From positions 49,044,858-49,108,857 of the forward strand of contig JANJXV010000004.1 in the NCBI GenBank assembly GCA_024803745.1: 64,000 nt of DNA, written 5' to 3'. The DNA comes from Megascapheus bottae. Its lineage: Eukaryota; Chordata; Mammalia; Rodentia; Geomyidae. Below are positions 57,966 through 64,000 of the stretch, piece after piece. The notes under the pieces are model-generated. The model saw only the letters and a list, made by a program, of their open reading frames with translations. It was not told where the DNA came from and searched no databases. Positions within the stretch are counted from its first letter, which is position 1; every line of letters starts with the position of its first letter. A program made the translations under genes and the position numbers.

Positions 57966-58590
57966 ATGTACTTTTTTAAAAAAGAGGAAATGCAGTATAG
58001 TAAAAAAAATTTACCAGTTAGAAAAGTGAGTATTGCTCTTCAAGATATAACTTACTTTTAATATTATCAAAGAAAAACAATTTTCTTTGGGTAATGCAGC
58101 TTTGTTTGTATATTCTGCCAATTATTTGTCAGGAATTAGAATTGTTTGTATGTTTGTATCTCATCTCAGATCCTCTATCTGCTGTTTTGACTCTATACAA
58201 TACAAATATCTGATTTCATTAGTAATGAAATATTTACTACAGTCATCATCACATACATAGATTATTAATAGAATATGTGCAATAAAATTCAAATTTCTGT
58301 CTATTTCAGTTAGTAAAAAATGCTATTTTCCTTACTGAGTATAATATATTGTTGCAGTATCACAGATTGTTTTTTAATCATGTAGCAAAGGCAATAAGCA
58401 CATATTTGATATTTGACAGTAGAAAATAAGCAAATATGTTACCTGATACTGAAGAGCTTTTCAAATGCCTTTTCTTTTTTTGTCTTACATTTAACTATGT
58501 AGTTATTATGGAAACTGTTTCCATCATAATTTTGAAACTTTAAACATTTTAGAGTTGATTACTGGAAACATTCTTCAAGTAAATTTTCTA
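57966..58590. other. Unassigned AT-rich DNA
   Basis: Nothing recognised. Confidence 0.5.
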
Positions 58591-58607
58591 AAAATTATGG
58601 ATGTTTC
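58591..58607. repeat. Left TSD of the 58608-58949 L1
   Basis: aaaattatggatgtttc here, aaaattatagatgtttc at 58950-58966 (16 of 17). Confidence 0.88.
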
Positions 58608-58949
58608 TAAGGCTATATACTATGATGCTAAATGAAAGGATAAAGAAACAAGAGCCATATAAGTGATTGTTGTCCTTAATGTACTATGTTATATCTCATC
58701 TCTTTTACTGTCCTTTGGTTATCTCATATTGTTACAGTATTTTACCTTGCTATCTGATATATTGCATATATATTTATTTGGTTATTTGAAATAGGATAAT
58801 GAAGGGGGGAAAACAAAATGAAGGGTGAGGGTGGGGGGAGGGAAATGTGGACCAAGACACGAGAAAGGGTATCTATGTTTGTGAAGTAATGCACCTTTTA
58901 TCTGGTGAATATAATGTAACCCTTCTAATAATTACAATAAAATTTATGA
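58608..58949 (+). mobile_element. L1 3' UTR only, 5'-truncated
   Basis: tatgatgctaaatgaaagga through gtactatgttatatctcatc, the G-rich block (agggtgagggtggggggagg), cacgagaaagggtatctatg and tacaataaaatttatg. Its 3' end has no ORF2. It resembles copy 2 of the tandem 3' UTR at 15986-16338 more than copy 1. Confidence 0.92.
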
Positions 58950-58966
58950 AAAATTATAGATGTTTC
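58950..58966. repeat. Right TSD of the 58608-58949 L1
   Basis: See 58591-58607. Confidence 0.88.
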
Positions 58967-59599
58967 ATTGAGCCTCTTATTGAATACCTTTGAATATTTT
59001 GTAGATGGCTCTGTAGAGAATTACAGGGTAGAAAATTTTGAAATGTTTTTGTTTTTCAATGTTACCAAGCCAGACATAGTAATTGAATGCAATATTCTCT
59101 TGTGGGTATCATCAAGTGCATTCAGTGAGCCAGATTTAACTTGAAAGACTTGGATTAGACTGACTACTCTTTATTAGTCAAATTGCTTCTTTCTTTTATT
59201 CTCACCATTTGTTAGTACTGAGGCCACATATCAAAAGTAGTCAACTATTAACAATCTTAAGCAAGGGGCTTCCTATACATTTTATATCATATTTTTGTTT
59301 ATTTATTCCTATTTCATAAATCATACTGAAGGACATTTCTGTTATCTGTATTTTCAGACACAGTAACAGAAATGATAAGCAATTTGTGTGCTAAATTAAA
59401 GGCAGGCGTACTAATGTAAGTCCACATGACATTAAGCCTGAGTTCATGTCACTGAATTGAATCATCTGCCAAATATCAGGGAGTCAAAGTCATAAAATTG
59501 TTGAGAGGATACGGTTAGCAAAAGAAATAAATATGGGAATTCCTTTCTTGTTATTGTAGTATATAACTCAAAACTTCATGCCAATGCTGTATCACTTGT
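58967..59599. other. Unassigned AT-rich DNA
   Basis: Nothing recognised. Confidence 0.5.
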
Positions 59600-59817
59600 T
59601 TTTATATGTATATAATACATTGTATATAATATAAATATGTAACACATTATGCATATTATATTAAATATTATATGAATAATGTTATATAAAATATACAATA
59701 TACATAATATAACATGTGTATTATATGTATATATTATATTAATATACAATATACATATAATATGTTAATATATTATATAATATAATATATGGTAAAATAT
59801 AATATAAAATATATATT
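59600..59817. repeat. AT island with many palindromes
   Basis: About 215 bases with very few G or C, made of overlapping tatata, atatgtatat, attatataat and related self-complementary words. It can fold into hairpins on either strand. It is followed directly by decayed SINE sequence. Confidence 0.85.
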
Positions 59818-59867
59818 CTCAGTCCTCCAACCTTATTTTATTTAATCATTTATTTTATTTTGTACTT

Positions 59868-60170
59868 TTTGCTCAGACTGGGGTTTCAATTGCAATTCTC
59901 ACTGGGCTTTCTTACTTACACCTAGTGCCCTAACACTGAACCACACCTCTAATTCCAAATTTTGTTAATTAATTGGGGATAAATCTGGTTTACTTTAATG
60001 TGGTGACTTTAAAACTCTGTGCTTAGATCTCAGCCTCCTGAGTAGTGAAGTTCAGCTCTTGTACACTCCTAGTCCTGGACTTATTACTTTTTTTTAGATT
60101 GAATTTCATTAATTTATCCAGAACAGCCTTGAACTTGAAGTGTTCCCATCACATCTACCTTTCCTTTGGT
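59868..60170 (-). mobile_element. Old SINE remnants, minus strand
   Basis: gggtttcaattgcaattctcactgggc and cctaacactgaaccacacct look like a reversed tRNA-type unit. ttagatctcagcctcctgagtagtgaagttcagc and cagccttgaacttgaagtg look like reversed 7SL-like sequence. Heavily decayed; possibly two insertions. Confidence 0.55.
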
Positions 60171-61309
60171 AAGATCTGCATTTTCCCTTTTCCTTAATGT
60201 TTCAGATTTACTGCTGAGTGTGCATATATTGATTTTTTGTTTTTTATATTAGCAGATTGATTAACAACTTGATAACTAAGAATGTTCAAATGCATGTGTG
60301 CTTGTGTGAGTGTTTTGTTCTCTTCATACAAAAATATCTTTCTGTAACATCTTTAATTCTATTTTTTGTTAAGCTGTATTGGTTCTATGGTAAATATTAA
60401 TGACATTGTTTACTAAATTCTTCTGCCATTTTTTTTGTATTTTCCTTTTCAATTATTGACTTGAATTATTTCATTTAAAATTTTCAGCTATTAGCTATAT
60501 GTATCCAGCAAGCAAATATCATTTCTTATACTATTTAAATTGATAATATTATTCACATTTGATTTAGCCATGAATTTAAATCAACCCCGTTCCTTAAACA
60601 TTATCCAATATTCTTTCCTTCATTTCCTAGAAATCATAAAATTTGAATATTTTAAAATATTAGTTCCTGAATATACCATATGTTTAACTTTGAATCATAT
60701 TTACTGAATACATTATCTAATTTTAAACTTTAATGAAATGATTAAATGAATTTGTTATAATTTAATATTCTATTCCATCCTAAATTTTAGCTTTCAGAAG
60801 ATTTTGTAATTAGTTATATAGCCTAGAGGTTGATTAGTTCTATCAAAGCATTAAGGCAAAAGATCTCAACACTAGATCAAAACAAGCAGAGATTATGGTA
60901 ATAAAGCAATTGTATAGCATTATGGGAGCAAAATGTTTGCTGGGAACTTAAAATATAGATTCAAACTTCTTTTCAACTCTGAATTTCTGAGTTCTTAGAC
61001 ACGTTCCTAAATTCCTCTATAGATAAATCCCTGGATGAATTCTCCATTTTTTATTTCTAATAATATTTTTGCAAGCAACAGAAAACTTGTAACATATTCT
61101 TCTATAATGTATTTCAGTCAGGTAAGGGGTCAAATTTCTCCCAATTATTTGCTTAAATGTTTATATATGGATATATTACCTGAGTTAATCATTAAATCAT
61201 ATTTTGCATACCTTCACATAATGTGTTATCAGTTAAGCTGAACTGTGTTCCTCCTAATTAGATCTCCCTCTGTTTCTAAGATAACAGATATCCACCATTA
61301 TGAGTAGCT
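60171..61309. other. Unassigned AT-rich DNA
   Basis: Nothing recognised. Confidence 0.5.
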
Positions 61310-61397
61310 GTTTTTGTTGAGGTAGACTCAGGAATTTTATTGCTTAAATTGGCCTGAAACTCTGATTCTTCATGTTTCAGCCTCTTGAGAACCAAAA
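61310..61397 (-). mobile_element. Possible old 7SL-like (B1-type) SINE fragment
   Basis: tttttgttgaggtagactca, attggcctgaaactctgatt and tcagcctcttgagaacc fit a decayed B1-like monomer in reverse. Confidence 0.5.
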
Positions 61398-61629
61398 AGT
61401 TCATGATAACATCCTTCAAGTTTTTAAAAAGCTGAAATGTATGTAATATCCAAGGAGATTGCCACTAGGTCCATTGCTACAGGAAGTAGAATTTTCTATA
61501 ACCCAGTTCTAACAAAAAACAAATGAATCAGTCACTGCATGAAAGCAGTGATCTGGACACAGCAGAATTCTGGTACTTCAACATCTTTTAGACAAAGCAG
61601 GCAAGCAGGCACTTGAAACACAAAGAAGA

Positions 61630-61720
61630 ATGAGCCCAGTGGTGCCAGGCTTATGGCTTAGTGGTACAGTGTTCGCCTATCATGCATGAAGCCCTGGGTT
61701 CAATTCCTTTGTTCCATATG
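61630..61720 (+). mobile_element. ID-like SINE unit
   Basis: gccaggcttatggcttagtggtacagtgttcgcctatcatgcatgaagccctgggttcaattccttt: head unit with a clear A box (tggcttagtgg) and B box (gggttcaattcc). The second unit is missing. Confidence 0.85.
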
Positions 61721-61735
61721 CACAATATGTGCCCA

Positions 61736-64000
61736 GCAAGCTTGCCTTGTAGAAGAGAACATTTTAAAGCAATTAAATTTTTGCAAAGTAAAATTGCAGG
61801 CACTTGGCTTCTTCTTAAAAAAGTAATCTTATAATTTTACTTTTATAGTATATATTTGACCTTTAAATTGTTAAAATAGGGTCATCACTACTTTCACATG
61901 ATGCGATATTGTGTGTTGGCAAGAAGAAAAAAATCAAGTCTTTTTTCACCCTTACCATTGCTATATTCTAGCCAATAATTTAATGGTAATCATGACACTT
62001 GGATGTAAAAAATTATAAATGCAGATATTACTCTTAGCAACCTCAGAACCTGTACAATACTTTTGGGGAAATGTAGAAATTTTCCAAACACATTTGTAAT
62101 AGTTCTTCCTTCTATAATGAATTCTGAATTAAATTGGTTGAAGTGTGCAATGACAGATACCATAAGATGTCTTAAAATAAAACATACATACATTTTATAT
62201 ACACATCTTAATAATACGTTAATTTAGTGTCATGTTGACTTCAAAAGTTTGCCAAGACTCAAATACGAGCATGAATTTAAGTTTCTCCTGTGTACACGCC
62301 TCCCTAAATTCTACTTTGTAACCTGAGTTATGAGTTTCAATATTCATACCAATATTTTTCAAAAGATATTTTAATGCTATGTCAAATGTATTTAAATGAT
62401 ACCATAGGAACACCACATATTTGTATTAGTAGAACTGCAATTATTATACTTAGGCAATGCTACTGATGTATTTATATTTTACCAAGTCTATACATATATG
62501 CAATTATGTGAGATTCATAGCTTGCAAAGCATCTGCCTAATATGAAGGCTAGAAGTGACATCATTTTTGTATCCACAAAAAACTGATGAAGTCATGTAAT
62601 GACAGCCATTATTGACTGTCATTACAAAACTAAATTCTAGACTGTACCAGTAAACATTCAATGTAAAGGCAAAAAAAAGTGAATCTAATACCCAGCATTC
62701 CCACATTAATTCTATATGTTATGTATATTATGAGTAGCATACATATTTTAAATAGATAATGGCATATTCTGAGATTTTAGAGAACCAGTAGCTCCACTTC
62801 AAGATATAAGGCGGTGCTTTTAATTTCCCAAACATAACTGCTAGTCAAAATAAGTAGAGTTAGAATGTGGACATCACATTTTATGAAGACAGCAAGATAC
62901 AGAAGAATCCAAGTCAATGCCTTTGCAAACCAGGGATAATTTAGTTTAATGTAAAAAGTCAGGTAAGTTGTATTGATATAAATACCCAATATAACTATAG
63001 AAGCAATTGTGATAGCCAACCAATAGTGAGATATTTTTCCTTTCCTTTCTTCCTTCCTTACCTTTCCTTTTATATTTTTAAGTAGTTCACAGCTTCTATA
63101 GCCTGCAGTATGAGTTGGAGGCTGCAGATATCTTATTCAGAAGGGACTACAAACACATGCCCTCAGGAAATAAAGCAGAAGCAAAATATTATTTTGAGTT
63201 CTTTTTGCCTTTCTGGATTGTCAACTATTTTACTGCTTTTAAAAATGAACATCTAGCTCCTATTTTAATTCTTATTCTACTTACCTGGGTTACTGATAAA
63301 ATTCTAAGTTCTGTCTTCTACTTTTCTCAATGCTATACCCTATTGTCAGCTGCCTGTAATTTTCAGTACTACAAAAATGGTTCTTTCTAAGAAAGAAAAT
63401 GCTAAGGCCTGCTGAGCACATGTGAAATATATCCTGATTGCACTCAGTTTTTTATCTAACAGGTTATTTGTTTAAGTGTCAAAATGTCAGCATTATTGTT
63501 AGCTTATTCTCTTTATACTTTCCCTACTTCTTTAGTAAAAGACAACTTGTAGTTTCAAATAACTGGGAGAAAATAGCTACATTACTATACAATTATTTTG
63601 TCATAAAACAGACTTATTTAAATAAAGCTCTATACTTAGTGCTACTGACAGAATACATGGTAGACTAATTTATCAAGGATAGTTTATTATGTGGCATGAT
63701 GTATTCTATGGAACATGCAGTTACCATTAATATGCTCAAAACTGGAGTAGGCCAGTATGTTTTAAATAAATAGGGTTTAGAAAAAGAAAGGCAAGACAGT
63801 TTACCTAGCAGCAAGGCCCGATTGTAAAATCATTTATAGATAATTAGTAGGCTGAGGCTACTAGAAATAGAATGATTCTGATAGTTCCCCCTTTTCCTTA
63901 AAACTGTCTAGACAGTATGTAATGAATGCTAGGGAACTAATTTTTTTCTAAATACATGTAATGCCTTATAAGGCACTATGGCGTTATGATATAAATTATA
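61736..64000. other. Unassigned AT-rich DNA to the window end
   Basis: Nothing recognised. The frames at 62777-63019, 63115-63390 and 63438-63668 are short, hydrophobic and without domains. A TTCC-rich patch lies at 63038-63072. Confidence 0.5.

Overview
This window is gene-poor, AT-rich nuclear DNA from a mammal, almost certainly a rodent. No gene with a convincing exon structure, no tRNA or rRNA gene, and no bacterial-type feature was found. What can be read is a dense record of retrotransposition: LINE-1 (L1) fragments, two lineage-typical SINE types, one solo endogenous-retrovirus LTR, a few ancient repeats (MIR, old L1, a possible pogo-like DNA transposon remnant) and microsatellites. 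The two SINE types are (i) a tandem dimer of ID-like, tRNA-derived units and (ii) a chimera of a 7SL-like head with an ID-like tail. Together they resemble the SINEs I associate with geomyoid rodents (kangaroo rats, pocket mice, gophers). That placement is inference from the SINEs only.

Layout. 1-8.2 kb: a possible DNA-transposon scrap, several SINEs, an L1 3' end, a MIR, and a 404-bp solo LTR with a 6-bp target duplication. 8.2-11.3 kb: an L1 with a twin-priming inversion, interrupted in its 3' UTR by a second, oppositely oriented L1 that is also inverted. 11.9-16.36 kb: a 4.4-kb L1 bounded by a perfect 19-bp target-site duplication (TSD). It keeps a GC-rich 5' UTR with a YY1-type site at its start, lacks ORF1 and the first part of ORF2, keeps part of the reverse-transcriptase core and the C-terminus of ORF2, and ends in two diverged 3' UTR copies in tandem. 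17-31 kb: mostly unique AT-rich DNA with an old minus-strand L1, a plus-strand L1 3' end, SINEs and simple repeats. 31.2-32.4 kb: a third inverted L1 with an ORF2 fragment. 33.4-34.6 kb: a long polypyrimidine tract and a truncated L1. 37.8-39.7 kb: a minus-strand L1 containing a small inverted L1 that carries an ORF1 fragment. 40-53.9 kb: mainly unique DNA, one old L1 and SINEs. 53.9-58.95 kb: a cluster of SINE and L1 insertions. 59-64 kb: an AT-palindrome island, old SINE scraps and unique DNA.

None of the elements seen encodes an intact ORF1 or ORF2. Each ORF2 stretch is truncated, frameshifted or stopped, so nothing here should be mobile by itself. The most informative content is structural: four twin-priming inversions, two L1-into-L1 nestings, and an internally deleted L1 that was inserted with its 5' end intact.
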